Positions 37,474 to 48,100 of a DNA stretch of 64,000 bases are shown here, piece after piece. Position numbers and translations under genes: made by a program. Source of the DNA: Cytophagales bacterium (GTDB taxonomy: Bacteria > Bacteroidota > Bacteroidia > Cytophagales > Spirosomataceae); assembly GCA_013298025.1 (NCBI GenBank), contig JAAFJE010000001.1, positions 310,001 to 374,000 of the forward strand, in the 5' to 3' direction. Within the stretch, counting starts at the first letter, position 1; each line of letters begins with the position of its first letter. The notes below the pieces were generated by a model. The model was given only the letters and a program-made list of their open reading frames with translations, was not told the DNA's origin and did no database searches.

Positions 37474-38400
37474 ATGAAAGTCATTGTACCACCCATAAAA
37501 AGTCAGGGTATTAAAACCAAACTCGTTCCTTGGATAAAGGATTTGGTAAACAGAGCCAATCAAAAAGGAAAATGGATAGAGCCGTTTTTAGGAACTGGTG
37601 TAGTCGCATTTAATTCGGGTTATAAAAAGGCAATTCTAAACGATACCAATCCTCATATAATTGGCTTTTACAAAGGAATACAAAACAAGACAATTTCTGC
37701 ACCTTTAATGAAGCAATATTTGGAAGAAGAAGGTAAACTATTAAGCGAAGCTGAAAATAACGGCTATGAACATTATTTAAAAGTTCGTACTCGTTTCAAC
37801 AGTGGGGAGTTTTCGCCTTATGATTTTATTTTTCTTTCACGAGCAGGCTTTAATGGAATGATGCGTTTTGGAAGTAAAGGAAATTGGAATATTCCATTTT
37901 GTAAAAAACCCGACCGTTTCGCACAAGCATATATTACGAAAATAACCAACCAAGTTGCAACCGTTTCGCAAATTATCCAACCTGAACCTAATTGGGTATT
38001 TCACAACAAGTCATTTGCTGATATCATTCCTCTGGCGACAGAAAACGACATCATTTATTGTGACCCACCTTATTATGGCAGACACGTTGACTATTATAAC
38101 GGCTGGACAGAACAGGACGAAGAACTACTGTTTAAACTGCTTTCAGAAACCAAAGCAAAATTTATTCTCTCAACGTGGCATCATAACGACTGGCGAGAAA
38201 ATGAAATGATTAATAAGTTTTGGAGCAAATTCAACATTGTTACCAAAGACCATTTTTATCACAATGGCGGCAGCATCGAAAACAGGCGGACAGTTGTGGA
38301 AGCTCTTGTTTGTAATTTTGACACAGACCAAATAGACCAACACAATCACGGACAGAAAACCAAACCAAAAGAACAACAATTGGAACTGGTTTGGGCCTAA
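37474..38400 (+). CDS. D12-class N6-adenine DNA methyltransferase (Dam family)
   Basis: 'WIEPFLGTGVVAFN', 'DIIYCDPPYYGRHVDYYNGW' (DPPY). Confidence 0.92.
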   Translation: MKVIVPPIKSQGIKTKLVPWIKDLVNRANQKGKWIEPFLGTGVVAFNSGYKKAILNDTNPHIIGFYKGIQNKTISAPLMKQYLEEEGKLLSEAENNGYEHYLKVRTRFNSGEFSPYDFIFLSRAGFNGMMRFGSKGNWNIPFCKKPDRFAQAYITKITNQVATVSQIIQPEPNWVFHNKSFADIIPLATENDIIYCDPPYYGRHVDYYNGWTEQDEELLFKLLSETKAKFILSTWHHNDWRENEMINKFWSKFNIVTKDHFYHNGGSIENRRTVVEALVCNFDTDQIDQHNHGQKTKPKEQQLELVWA

Positions 38401-38551
38401 CGACAAGAAGCACTGGGCAAAACGTTTAACCCTGATGAAGCATTGCAAAGAGGCTCTTTTGTGTAGCGCTAAGAAGCTAATATGTGATGTCGTAGCCGTC
38501 ACACATCAGACAGACCATATCAAATAATATTGTTTACAACCATCCAAACGT

Positions 38552-39952
38552 ATGTTAAGTTTTTTTAGGGTAAATGCCCTGTACCAAATTTTTAGTTTAC
38601 TCATTTTATTGGTACTTTCTCGAATACCTAGTTATCTTTTCGGTTTGCCCAATTTGATACCCGAACTGCAATGGATGTTGGTAGGCGAACAAATCAATAA
38701 GGGCTTTGTGATGTATTCCGATATTTGGGATAATACCGCCCCTTTGTCGGCATTGGTGTATGCTGGCATCGACAAGGTGTTTGGGCGTTCGGTGGCGGCG
38801 TATCAGCTATTAGCCTTGATGGTCAGTGCTTTTCAGGTGATTTATTTCAACGTGGTGATTAACAACCGAGATATTATGCCCAAACGCAATTACCTGCCGG
38901 GGCTGATGTATATTGTATTTTTGAACGTGTCGTTCGACTGCTGTACGTTGTCGCCTGTGTTGATGGGTAATAGCTTTTTGCTGTTGGCTTTTGGTACGAT
39001 TGTCAAACAAATCAACCGCTTGGAGGCAACCGATGAGGTGTTTGAAATCGGCTTTATGATAGGCATTGCAACCTTGTTTTATCCGCCAGCTTGTGTATTT
39101 ATTACGTGGGCTACGGCATCGTTGTTGTTTTTTAGTGGGGCTACAATCCGCCAGCATTCCTTGGCTCTTTTTGGCTTTATTTTTCCTTTGTTTCTGACTG
39201 CCTTGTTTTTTTATATCAATGGTACTTACGAAGACTTTTCTCGCAACTTCATTTCTTCGGTACTCGAAATTCGCCAGTACGACCTCAACGACTTCAAAGC
39301 CTTATTGGCTACTTTATTATTGCCTTTGAGCATTGGTGTTTTGGGCTTTTTGCGGCTGGTCAATGTAACGGGCTTTGTCAATTTTCAAATTCGTTGCCAA
39401 CAAGTCATGATGCTTTGGGGTCTTACAGGAGTATTATCTATAGGCTTGATGCCTTTCATTGCACCGATGCAGTTCATTTTATTTGTGCCTGCTATCGCTT
39501 TCTTTGCGGTAAACTTTTTCAATAGTTTTAAAAAACAATGGTTAGCCGAGCTTACCTTTTTGGCATCGTTGGGTTTGATTGTGTTTTTATACTATGAAGG
39601 AGCGTATGGCGACAAAGATTCGTTTGCTAATTTGAGTAATTTGAAACTACAACGCAAGGTTGATTGGCAAATCAAAAATCAAAAAGTGCTGGTTTTGGGT
39701 AATGGCATGGAAGAATACCTCGACAACTATGCAGCTACGCCTTATCTCAACTGGAATTTGGCTAAATATGAACTAGAAAATCTCGATAATTACGAAAATG
39801 TGATTAGTATTCTCCGAAATTTTGAGAAAGATACGCCCGATGTTATTATTGATAAAGCCAAACTAGCCCCCAAATTGTTTAAGAGGATTCCTGCTTTGGC
39901 CCGCAAATACCAAGAAACGACTAAAGGTGTGTATATAAAGGTGAAAGGATAA
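38552..39952 (+). CDS. Multi-pass membrane protein (DUF6427-like)
   Basis: 466 aa with many hydrophobic segments; 'SRIPSYLFGLPNLIPELQWMLVGEQINKGFVMYSDIWDNTAPL'. Confidence 0.65.
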   Translation: MLSFFRVNALYQIFSLLILLVLSRIPSYLFGLPNLIPELQWMLVGEQINKGFVMYSDIWDNTAPLSALVYAGIDKVFGRSVAAYQLLALMVSAFQVIYFNVVINNRDIMPKRNYLPGLMYIVFLNVSFDCCTLSPVLMGNSFLLLAFGTIVKQINRLEATDEVFEIGFMIGIATLFYPPACVFITWATASLLFFSGATIRQHSLALFGFIFPLFLTALFFYINGTYEDFSRNFISSVLEIRQYDLNDFKALLATLLLPLSIGVLGFLRLVNVTGFVNFQIRCQQVMMLWGLTGVLSIGLMPFIAPMQFILFVPAIAFFAVNFFNSFKKQWLAELTFLASLGLIVFLYYEGAYGDKDSFANLSNLKLQRKVDWQIKNQKVLVLGNGMEEYLDNYAATPYLNWNLAKYELENLDNYENVISILRNFEKDTPDVIIDKAKLAPKLFKRIPALARKYQETTKGVYIKVKG

Positions 39953-39971
39953 CTCAAATGGTTGTACCAAC

Positions 39972-40290
39972 AGTCGTTTTTTTTACTCCTCCAACTTGAA
40001 ATACGCTTCCGACGGCTGTTTTTTTCTCCCTCCAAATTGGAGCATAAAAAAGATAGCCGTTTTTTTACTCCTCCAACTTGAAACACACTTCCGACAGCAG
40101 TTTTTTTCTCCCTTCAAATTGGAGCATAAAAAAGATAGCCGTTTTTTTACTCCTCCAACTTGAAACATACTTCCGACGGCTGTTTTTTTCTTCCTCCAAA
40201 TTGGAGCATAAAAAAGATAGCCATTTTTTTACTCCTCCAAATTGAAACACGCTTCCGACAGCCGTTTTTTTCTTCCTCCAAACAGAAAGA
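39972..40290. repeat. Tandem satellite, 82-bp period, ~4 copies, each made of two ~41-bp half-units
   Basis: 'ACTCCTCCAA' recurs at 39985, 40067, 40149 and 40231 (spacing exactly 82); half-units start with poly-T and contain TCCAAmTTGrA. Confidence 0.97.
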
Positions 40291-40353
40291 CCTAAAACTA
40301 TTCTAATCAAAGCTTGTGCTATCTTGTTTTGAACAAAAACTTTATTTCACAAA

Positions 40354-40403
40354 AAAATCCTATTGGTATTTCTTTTAACGGAAAGAAATACCAATAGGAT
40401 TTT
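40354..40403. terminator. Strong bidirectional intrinsic terminator
   Basis: AAAATCCTATTGGTATTTCTTT-taacgg-AAAGAAATACCAATAGGATTTT, 22-bp perfect stem. Confidence 0.93.
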
Positions 40404-40440
40404 GGAGCATTAAAGCCCTTATATAACAAAATATAGCTGC

Positions 40441-41190
40441 CTAAAACGCCATGTATTCACCTGCTGCTGTAATCGTGACCGTAGGCAATTGATGTTTGGT
40501 TTCAAAAATATCGTAACCCGGCTTCAACCAAGACCAAAACTTGAGCAATTCGCTATTGGTAGCATAACTTTCCTGCAAAGTTTTGTAATTACTATCGTTT
40601 AGTTTGGTCGGGAAAATATGCACGGGAATATCCTTGCCATTCGACTTGGCACGCACTGCCAGCAAGTACAATTCTTTCATCGAATCATCGCCAATTGGGA
40701 AGCATCCGATAGTCAGACAAGAACCATGAATAAAAATATTATCTCCTGGATTGATAGGGTCGGCAAATTTTAAGTCGGACGCATTGGGGTAGCTTACACG
40801 CATCGACAAATGATATTGGCTTTGTGGATTGAACAAATCGACGGTATAAAAACCTTCGGGCATTTGTCTGTCGCCCGATTTTCGTTTAGGGCCAAGCGTA
40901 CCCGAATTGGCACAAACCGCATACGTTTGAAGCAAGACAAAACGAGCATCGCCTTTGTTTCTGCCCCAGACTTCTAATTGTTGTTCTTTTTTAAAAATTC
41001 TAATAAACAACTCTACATTTGTCGGTTTAATTCCTTTGCTTGTCAACAAATCTTCTATAACTTTACTTTTAGCTTGTTGAGCGTCACGCACCTTGGCGTA
41101 TTTGAGTTGTGCCTGCAAGAACGACTGAGCGCTTGTGTTTAGGCTGATTAGCCCCAAAAACGCCGTGATTATACATAAGATTTTCTTCAT
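40441..41190 (-). CDS. L,D-transpeptidase (YkuD) family protein
   Basis: Signal peptide; 'IFIHGSCLTIGCFPIGDDSMKELYLLA' catalytic HGxxxxxGCxx(I) pattern. Confidence 0.8.
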   Translation of the reverse strand: MKKILCIITAFLGLISLNTSAQSFLQAQLKYAKVRDAQQAKSKVIEDLLTSKGIKPTNVELFIRIFKKEQQLEVWGRNKGDARFVLLQTYAVCANSGTLGPKRKSGDRQMPEGFYTVDLFNPQSQYHLSMRVSYPNASDLKFADPINPGDNIFIHGSCLTIGCFPIGDDSMKELYLLAVRAKSNGKDIPVHIFPTKLNDSNYKTLQESYATNSELLKFWSWLKPGYDIFETKHQLPTVTITAAGEYMAF

Positions 41191-41333
41191 AATAGTACTT
41201 TTTTTATGGGTATTTGTATTTGTGTAAAGATATTAAGTTAGTCTGTATTTTTTTCAATAATTTCTCCTGAAATTTACTTATGTTTAAAAAATAAAACACG
41301 ACCGCCTTCGTGTAACAATTGCTTTAGTAGCCT

Positions 41334-41630
41334 ATGATTACCGTACAAGAGTTTATTACCACGTTGCAAGAACCTCAGCCCCCGCAAGCATTTAGCCAAT
41401 TGCTCCAAGCACTTTGGTACGATGCCAAAGGAGATTGGAATGCCGCCCATGAAATCGCCCAATCGAAAGAAGGCACTAGAACGTATGATAGGCTACACGC
41501 TTATCTCCATCGAAAAGAAGGAGACAACTGGAACGCCAACTATTGGTACAGGCGTGCCAAAACTACCATGCCAACAATTTCACTAGACGACGAATGGAAC
41601 AACTTATTACAAGCATTTCAAAACCTTTGA
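41334..41630 (+). CDS. Conserved hypothetical protein (98 aa)
   Basis: 'FSQLLQALWYDAKGDWNAAHEIAQSKEGTRTYDRLHAYLHRKEGDNWNANYWYRRA'. Confidence 0.75.
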   Translation: MITVQEFITTLQEPQPPQAFSQLLQALWYDAKGDWNAAHEIAQSKEGTRTYDRLHAYLHRKEGDNWNANYWYRRAKTTMPTISLDDEWNNLLQAFQNL

Positions 41631-41635
41631 ATGCC

Positions 41636-42382
41636 ATGATTGAGCAAAAAACAATAGACGATATTCTCTTGTCGCTAGACGCAATCATAGCCAAATCACA
41701 AGCCGACAGTTCTCGCATTGGCTATTTTGCCTGTGTGTATAGAAAAATCGTGCGTGCCATGCACGAGCAAACCGAAGCGGAAGTCTTCGACGACGCTCCA
41801 CGTGTGCAACGCCTATTAATGGTGTTGGTCAGACGCTATTTAGACGCTTATAACGCTTACGCACACAAACACGAAACATCTGACTCTTGGCGGCTATGTT
41901 TTGAAGCGAGCAAACGAGATGACATCACCCTAATACAGCATATATTGCTTGGGCTAAATGCCTTAGTCAATGTAGATTTAGGCATTGCCGTTTCGCAGGT
42001 ATCAGTACATAAAAGCGTAAATACCATTGAGGATGATTTTCTTCGATTTATCCAAATTTTAGTAGCAGTAATCAATAGTATCCAAACCGAGCTAGAAGAA
42101 ATTTGGATACCGATGCGCACTTTGGATAAAATTTCCCTCAAAAATGTAGGTATCATTCATTTCAATATGCACTTGTCGAAAGAACACGCTTGGAACGTGG
42201 CACGAGAATTGTCGCATTTGAGGTTTAACCAGCATAAAACATTTATCGAGCATTTGGATAAAACGGTAGAATCGTGGGGACAAAAGATTTTGAAGCCTAG
42301 TCTTACCCAAAAACCTTATTTGAAGCTCATCAAATGGAGCGAATTACCAGAACCAACCCAAGTAATAGAAGTATTGAAATAA
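41636..42382 (+). CDS. DUF5995 family protein
   Basis: 'RIGYFACVYRKIVRAMHE'; start moved to ATG 41636, 6 bp after the previous stop; the ORF-track start at 41543 is inside the upstream gene. Confidence 0.7.
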   Translation: MIEQKTIDDILLSLDAIIAKSQADSSRIGYFACVYRKIVRAMHEQTEAEVFDDAPRVQRLLMVLVRRYLDAYNAYAHKHETSDSWRLCFEASKRDDITLIQHILLGLNALVNVDLGIAVSQVSVHKSVNTIEDDFLRFIQILVAVINSIQTELEEIWIPMRTLDKISLKNVGIIHFNMHLSKEHAWNVARELSHLRFNQHKTFIEHLDKTVESWGQKILKPSLTQKPYLKLIKWSELPEPTQVIEVLK

Positions 42383-42412
42383 AACGTTATTGTAGCAATA
42401 ACGTTTTATTTT
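42381..42412 (+). terminator. Intrinsic terminator
   Basis: AAAACGTTATTG-tag-CAATAACGTTTTATTTT. Confidence 0.88.
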
Positions 42413-42446
42413 GCTAGAGCAATCAGCTTCATATACCTATATTTTT

Positions 42447-42454
42447 TATCTTTG
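42447..42454 (+). promoter_or_regulatory. Candidate -7 element TATCTTTG upstream of metF
   Basis: Exact TAnnTTTG match 27 bp upstream of ATG 42482. Confidence 0.5.
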
Positions 42455-42481
42455 CAAGCATCATTTTGCAAAGAATTTATT

Positions 42482-43435
42482 ATGACAAAAATCACGCAAT
42501 ATATTGAAGAGGCAAAGGGTAAAACCCTGTTTTCTTTTGAAATCATTCCGCCTGTCAAAGGCGAAAGCATTCACACCTTGATGAACAACCTAGAGCCATT
42601 GATGGAGTTTAATCCACCTTTTGTTGAGGTAACTTACCACAGAGAAGAATTTATCGAAAAAATCATCAATGGCCGCATCGAACGCATTCCTACACGCAAA
42701 CGCCCCGGTACAGTGGGCATTTGTGCCTCGCTTATCAATCGCTTTAAAGTTGATGCCGTTCCCCACGTGATTTGTGGCGGATTTACCAAAGAAGAAACCG
42801 AAGATTTTTTGTTTGATTTGCATTACTTGGGCATCGACAACGTATTGGTGTTGCGTGGCGATCCCGTAAAAGGGAATCCTGCCTTTATCCCAGAAAAGGG
42901 AGGCCATGCTTATGCCAGCGAATTGCTCCAGCAAGTTGTACGAATGAATGAGGGCAAATTGCTGCATGATGAAACGGAGTCGTCGCCCACCAATTTTTGT
43001 ATTGGCGTAGCGGGCTATCCAGAAAAGCATTTTGAAGCACCCAATTTTCAGGTCGATTTCGATTATCTAAAGAAAAAAGTAGCACTTGGGGCCAATTATA
43101 TTGTGACACAGATGTTTTTTGATAACCAAAAATACCTTGACTTTGTGGCGAAATGTCGTGCAGAAGGGATTCTTGTACCTATTATTCCAGGACTCAAACC
43201 TTTGGCTACCAAAAAACAACTGACCGTATTGCCAAGGGTTTTTCATTTAGACATTCCACAAGATTTGGTGGAAGCCGTAAATGCTTGCGACAACGACAAA
43301 GACGTAAAGCAAGTGGGCATAGAGTGGTGCATTCAGCAATGCAAAGAACTGATGGCACTCGGAGCACCCGTCTTGCATTTTTATACCATGAGCAAATCGG
43401 AAAGCACTAAAAAAATAGCCCAAGCTATTTTCTAA
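42482..43435 (+). CDS. metF: Methylenetetrahydrofolate reductase
   Basis: 'FSFEIIPPVKGES', 'VEVTYHRE', 'NVLVLRGDP', 'ANYIVTQMFFDNQKYLDFV'. Confidence 0.95.
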   Translation: MTKITQYIEEAKGKTLFSFEIIPPVKGESIHTLMNNLEPLMEFNPPFVEVTYHREEFIEKIINGRIERIPTRKRPGTVGICASLINRFKVDAVPHVICGGFTKEETEDFLFDLHYLGIDNVLVLRGDPVKGNPAFIPEKGGHAYASELLQQVVRMNEGKLLHDETESSPTNFCIGVAGYPEKHFEAPNFQVDFDYLKKKVALGANYIVTQMFFDNQKYLDFVAKCRAEGILVPIIPGLKPLATKKQLTVLPRVFHLDIPQDLVEAVNACDNDKDVKQVGIEWCIQQCKELMALGAPVLHFYTMSKSESTKKIAQAIF

Positions 43436-43544
43436 GCGTATCGGCAACAGCTCATAAACCCAACATATCTACAACCGACGCATAAGAATACGAACTGAAA
43501 GATTTTTGCTGTAAAATAAGGCAAACGATAGATATTTAATATTG

Positions 43545-43552
43545 TATCTTTG
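43545..43552 (+). promoter_or_regulatory. Candidate -7 element TATCTTTG upstream of the EEP module
   Basis: Exact TAnnTTTG match 83 bp upstream of ATG 43635. Confidence 0.45.
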
Positions 43553-43634
43553 TTATAAAAAGTTCCTAACCAATAAAGCTTTGTTGGTTTATAGTATCTC
43601 ACTTGTTTATATGTCATAATTTTATACAACAGCA

Positions 43635-44498
43635 ATGGTTAAAATTATTAGTTGGAATACAAATAAAAAGAAAACAGCATTTATACAAAATGCCTTGACA
43701 GAGCTTGCTTTGGAACAAGAACCAGAGATTTTTGTATTTCAGGAATGCTTAGGACAATATGTAAACACCATATTAGACCCACATTATGAGGAAATTCCCT
43801 ATCCAGGTAATGGTATAAATCGACGAGTGAGAATTTTTCTAAAGCAAAATACTTTTATCAAATATGCCATTAAAACGGCTTTTCAAAATAAGTTGGTCTT
43901 TGTTCACTTAAAAAAAAGGGGAGGCTTAGAAGATTTTAATATTGCTGGCGTACATTTATACAGTAAACTCAACACAGAAAGGCAACAGCTATGGCAAAAC
44001 AAACCTATAGTTGAAACAATTGAGTTATACGAAAAACATCAAACCAACAATAATAGAACTATCTTAATTGGAGATTTGAATTACAATCCATACGACACAA
44101 CGCTTTCTGACCCTTTTGTATTTAATGCTATTGAGAACCAACATCTTATTCATAATTTTAGCATAAACCCTATTGGGCAGAGAAACCACAAAAACTATTG
44201 GTACAATCCTATGTGGAATCTTCTTGGCGATTATGATTTTAGAAACAGTTCTAACAAAATCGCTACTGGAACTTTTTTCTTATACAATGAATCTGAAGTT
44301 CCCTATTGGAATTTGATTGATGGAGCATTGCTAAGACCTAGTATCATGAATAGAGTAGATTACCAACAAACAGAAGTGTTGACAGCAACTGCCCAAAGAC
44401 AATTTTTAAAACCTTTTATCATACGACCTGATGAATCTTTCTTAGTTGATGATTTCTCAGACCACCTTCCATTAAAAATTACCTTAAATATACATTGA
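43635..44498 (+). CDS. Endonuclease/exonuclease/phosphatase (EEP) family protein
   Basis: 'IISWNTNKKK', 'FVFQECLG', 'ILIGDLNYNP', 'DDFSDHLPLKITL' match DNase I-like fold motifs. Confidence 0.82.
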   Translation: MVKIISWNTNKKKTAFIQNALTELALEQEPEIFVFQECLGQYVNTILDPHYEEIPYPGNGINRRVRIFLKQNTFIKYAIKTAFQNKLVFVHLKKRGGLEDFNIAGVHLYSKLNTERQQLWQNKPIVETIELYEKHQTNNNRTILIGDLNYNPYDTTLSDPFVFNAIENQHLIHNFSINPIGQRNHKNYWYNPMWNLLGDYDFRNSSNKIATGTFFLYNESEVPYWNLIDGALLRPSIMNRVDYQQTEVLTATAQRQFLKPFIIRPDESFLVDDFSDHLPLKITLNIH

Positions 44499-44499
44499 C

Positions 44500-44922
44500 A
44501 TGAGCAAAATATGGGAAATATCTGGGGAAGCACCTAAAACGGATGAAAACCCTGAAAAAATACTAAACGAATACGCAAGCCGACTGAAAGATGACACCGA
44601 TGGTAAATTTGTAGGTTTAGTCACAGAAACGATACAAGAAGATACGGCTTCGGCAACCTATGCCCTTTACATAGTTGTTCCAGCATTAAAGAGTTATATG
44701 TATAGGCTTATAGAAGTAAATAGTCAAGACCTTGTAGCACCGTATCCTGTAGAGCTACGATTGTTTGCAAAAGACCCCAAATACCACAAGAGCTTCTATG
44801 CACAAGACGCAAAAAGCTATAGGTTAAAACTAGAAGAGTTGATTAAAAGTGCCGCAACAAAAGCGATTTTAGTGCATTTAAAAACACTGATAGAGATAAA
44901 AAAAGAATACAGTAAAGAGTAA
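44500..44922 (+). CDS. Hypothetical 140 aa partner protein
   Basis: Starts 1 bp after the EEP stop codon; no family recognised. Confidence 0.7.
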   Translation: MSKIWEISGEAPKTDENPEKILNEYASRLKDDTDGKFVGLVTETIQEDTASATYALYIVVPALKSYMYRLIEVNSQDLVAPYPVELRLFAKDPKYHKSFYAQDAKSYRLKLEELIKSAATKAILVHLKTLIEIKKEYSKE

Positions 44923-44932
44923 TAAAATACCG

Positions 44933-45064
44933 CTAACAACAATAGGGCAAAAGGCAGACTAAGGTACTTTATAGAAGTTTTCAGCATTCATAACAGTGTG
45001 CAAGCAGTTGTAAAATTTTTATTCTTAGCCAAGCCATAAAATAGTACCTTACAGCCTGTTGTGT
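44933..45064. other. attC-like imperfect palindrome B
   Basis: CTAACAACA..GGC..TAAGGTACTttat ... ataaaatAGTACCTTAcaGCCTGTTGTGT; bounded by CTAAC and GTTGTGT. Confidence 0.45.
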
Positions 45065-45115
45065 TTTTACAAGATTTCCACTATTATAGATTATAGCACA
45101 CTCTTTTCTGATTGT

Positions 45116-48100
45116 ATGGTTACGTTTTTACGCACAACTACTCGATTTGCGTTAGCTCGATATAAGTTTTTCTTATTATTGGCTGGTTTTTGTTACGGAA
45201 TAGCCTATTTTCTGTATCATTTTTCTTCGGCACAAGACCAAACAGAAAAGTATATTGAAGATGTAAGAGAAAATATTCGCACAGCCGTGAGCGATTCTGA
45301 TAATGATTTTGCCAAAATAAAAGATATTCTCAGGAAAAACTTTAAGCCTTCTTCTTTAGATTCTGCCAAGGCGAAATACCCCTTTTTTATCTTTCATCAT
45401 GGTAAAATGGCGTATTGGTCAGATGCTAAATTTGTGCCTAGCTACGATTTACTGAAAAGCCCTAGTCCTTACATTGCCAAAGTGATTGTTGTGGGTGAAT
45501 ACACCTTTTTAGTGCGTCGTATTTCTTATCAATCAGAAAAAAACCGCCTTAATTACGAAATTTATTCCTTAATTGAGCTCAGTCACCCAACCGACTGGAA
45601 TGTAACGGAGCATCTCAATTACCATATATTTCCGAGTAACCTGAATATTTTTGCCAACAACCCTAGTATATCGCTTACGCCTAGTACAAACGACAAATTG
45701 AATATTCCAGACAAGGCTCATTTTTTATTTGCCATTGCTACCCAAAGCGATACCCAAACCCTTACGCAACTTCCTACAGACGTATTGATTTGGGCTTGTA
45801 TAGGGTTATTTTTTCTGAGTTTATTCATGGTTGGCTTGGTGCATCAGTTCAATCAAAAGCGTTTTTATGGTAGGTCGTTTCTCATTTTACTGGCTTATTT
45901 CGGCTTTATTAGGGGCGTGATGCTCTATTTTAATACGTATTCCTATTTCCAAGAATCGAGCAAGGTTTTCAATCCTAGTTACATGGGGTCATCGTTTCTT
46001 ACTCCAACCATAGGCGATTTATTGCTCAATTTGGTCGTGAGTATCACCTTACTACTTTTTTTGGTGACACATTACTACCGTTTTAGGATTTATTTTCAAA
46101 TATTACATTGGTCTAATCTCTATAAAATACTCATTGCAAACCTACTGATTTTTATCAGTTTTGGCGTGTTTTGTTTGTGCCATTCTTTGTTATCGAATTT
46201 GTTTATTTACTCTTATTTGACACTTGATTTATCGCTCAAAATAGATTTATGGACAGATGCCCTTGACTTTTCTTGTATTTTGGTATTCATTTTGGTTAGT
46301 TTTTGTTATTTTTTTAGCGTCCATTTATTATCCAATATCTTTATCAAACTCACCCGCCAGCAGCCTGTTGCCCAAGGTATTCAATGGTTACTTTTGAGCA
46401 GTGCGATTTCAATTATATTTTATTGGAAATTTTACGCCTTTTCTAGCAGCGAAAATCCGCAGAGTATTTACTTCGATATAGATATATGGCTGTTATGTTT
46501 ACACGCCCTTCTACTAATACTAATTTATACTTTTAAACTACCAAAATTCCTTTATACCTTTCGTTATCAGACCATTATATACTTGTTTGCCGTGGCGGTG
46601 GTATGCTCCATTGTGTCAACCAAGGTAAACCTCAATCGTTGGGTAGCACGAGATACCAAGTTTAAGCAGCTTTTTGGAGAAAAATACTTTTCACAAGGAG
46701 ATAAGTTTTCAGAGTTTTTACTACTAAAAATTTATGACCAAACCATTAGTAAAAACTTTACCAAAGTAAAAACATGGCTTACCAACACATCTGTTTCGGT
46801 AAAAGACATCAAGGCGATATTAGAAGAAGATGTTTATACAAAAAGTATCATTAAAAGCTATTTCAAATCGTATCAGTCAAAAATTTTAGTGTTCGATAGC
46901 CAAGGGCGTTCGCTCAATTCGGGCGATGCCAAAGGGCGTAATTTAGATACCTACCTGAAAAAATACCAAAAGCCTGTTCAACAAACCAACAATACAACTT
47001 TGTATTTGGTCAATGAGCCGAGCAAAGGTTTTTTCAAAGAATATTTTCAATTGATTCGCCTACAAGATGCCCAAGGGCTATACGGATATTTGGTCTTACT
47101 TTTTTCTGAATACGGCGAAACGTCAGGCTCGGGCAAAGTAACCCTCGGCGAAGGTGGCCTACTTGTACCCGAAATTGCCAGCTATGGTTATGCTATTTAC
47201 GAAGGCAAAAAACTCATCAGCATCGAAAGCAAGGGATACCCTTTTGATGCTAAATTGAGTAGCTTTTTACAGAAAAAAGACCTCTACACCACGGGGATTC
47301 TCTACGAAAACGTTCGGTATGTTGGCGGAAAAAGCGGGAATAAAACCATTATTTTTGCTTCTACGCCACCTTCTAATGCCGACATTTACGCCAATTTTTC
47401 TTACTTATTTTTGTATTTGGTTATTACAATTATCATTGGTATGTTGATTTACGCCACCAATTATGGGGTATCAATTGTACACATTAATTTTGCTACCAAA
47501 ATTCAGATTTATTTAAACCTCGCTTTTGTTTTGCCTTTAATCCTGATTATGGGTATTACGCTGAGTATTATTGGCTCTAAACTGAGCGAGAACCAACAAA
47601 AATCGTATTTTGAACAAGCCGAAGGCATAGGCATCAGTATTCGAGATGTTATTCAGCAATACACAGAAACGTCGTTGCAAAGTGATAGTTTATCGTATGC
47701 CCTCACGCAAATCAACAATATTCAGAAACATTATTTGAATATTTTTGACCCTACTGGCAATCTAATTACCAGTACAAGGGGTGTTGACGACGAAATGAAC
47801 AAAACCAATCAATATTTACCTCGTTCGGTATATCGTGCTATTGTAGAAGAACACAAAAACCAATATCATACCATCGACCAAGTAGGAAATATCGACTACA
47901 GTAACGTATTTGTTGCCATTAAATCGAATGAAGATAAGCTATTGGGCGTTCTCAACGTACCCTTTTACGATGCCAAGGTAGTGAACGAAAAAGAAGTACT
48001 GCCCTTGGTAAGTACTTTGCTCAATACCTTTACAACGCTATTTATGTTGCTCTTGGTATTGTCGTATTTTGCCTCTAATTTATTGACTGTACCGCTACGT

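Noticed and set aside
39972-40290. Possible CRISPR array
   Set aside because: The repeats are contiguous 41/82-bp units with no unique spacers between them and no cas genes in the window.
39790-40310. Minus-strand ORFs 39790-40086, 39983-40168 and 40065-40310 ('MFQVGGVKKRLSFLCSNLEGEKN...')
   Set aside because: These are frame-shifted translations of the 82-bp satellite (82 is not divisible by 3); low-complexity products with no coding support.
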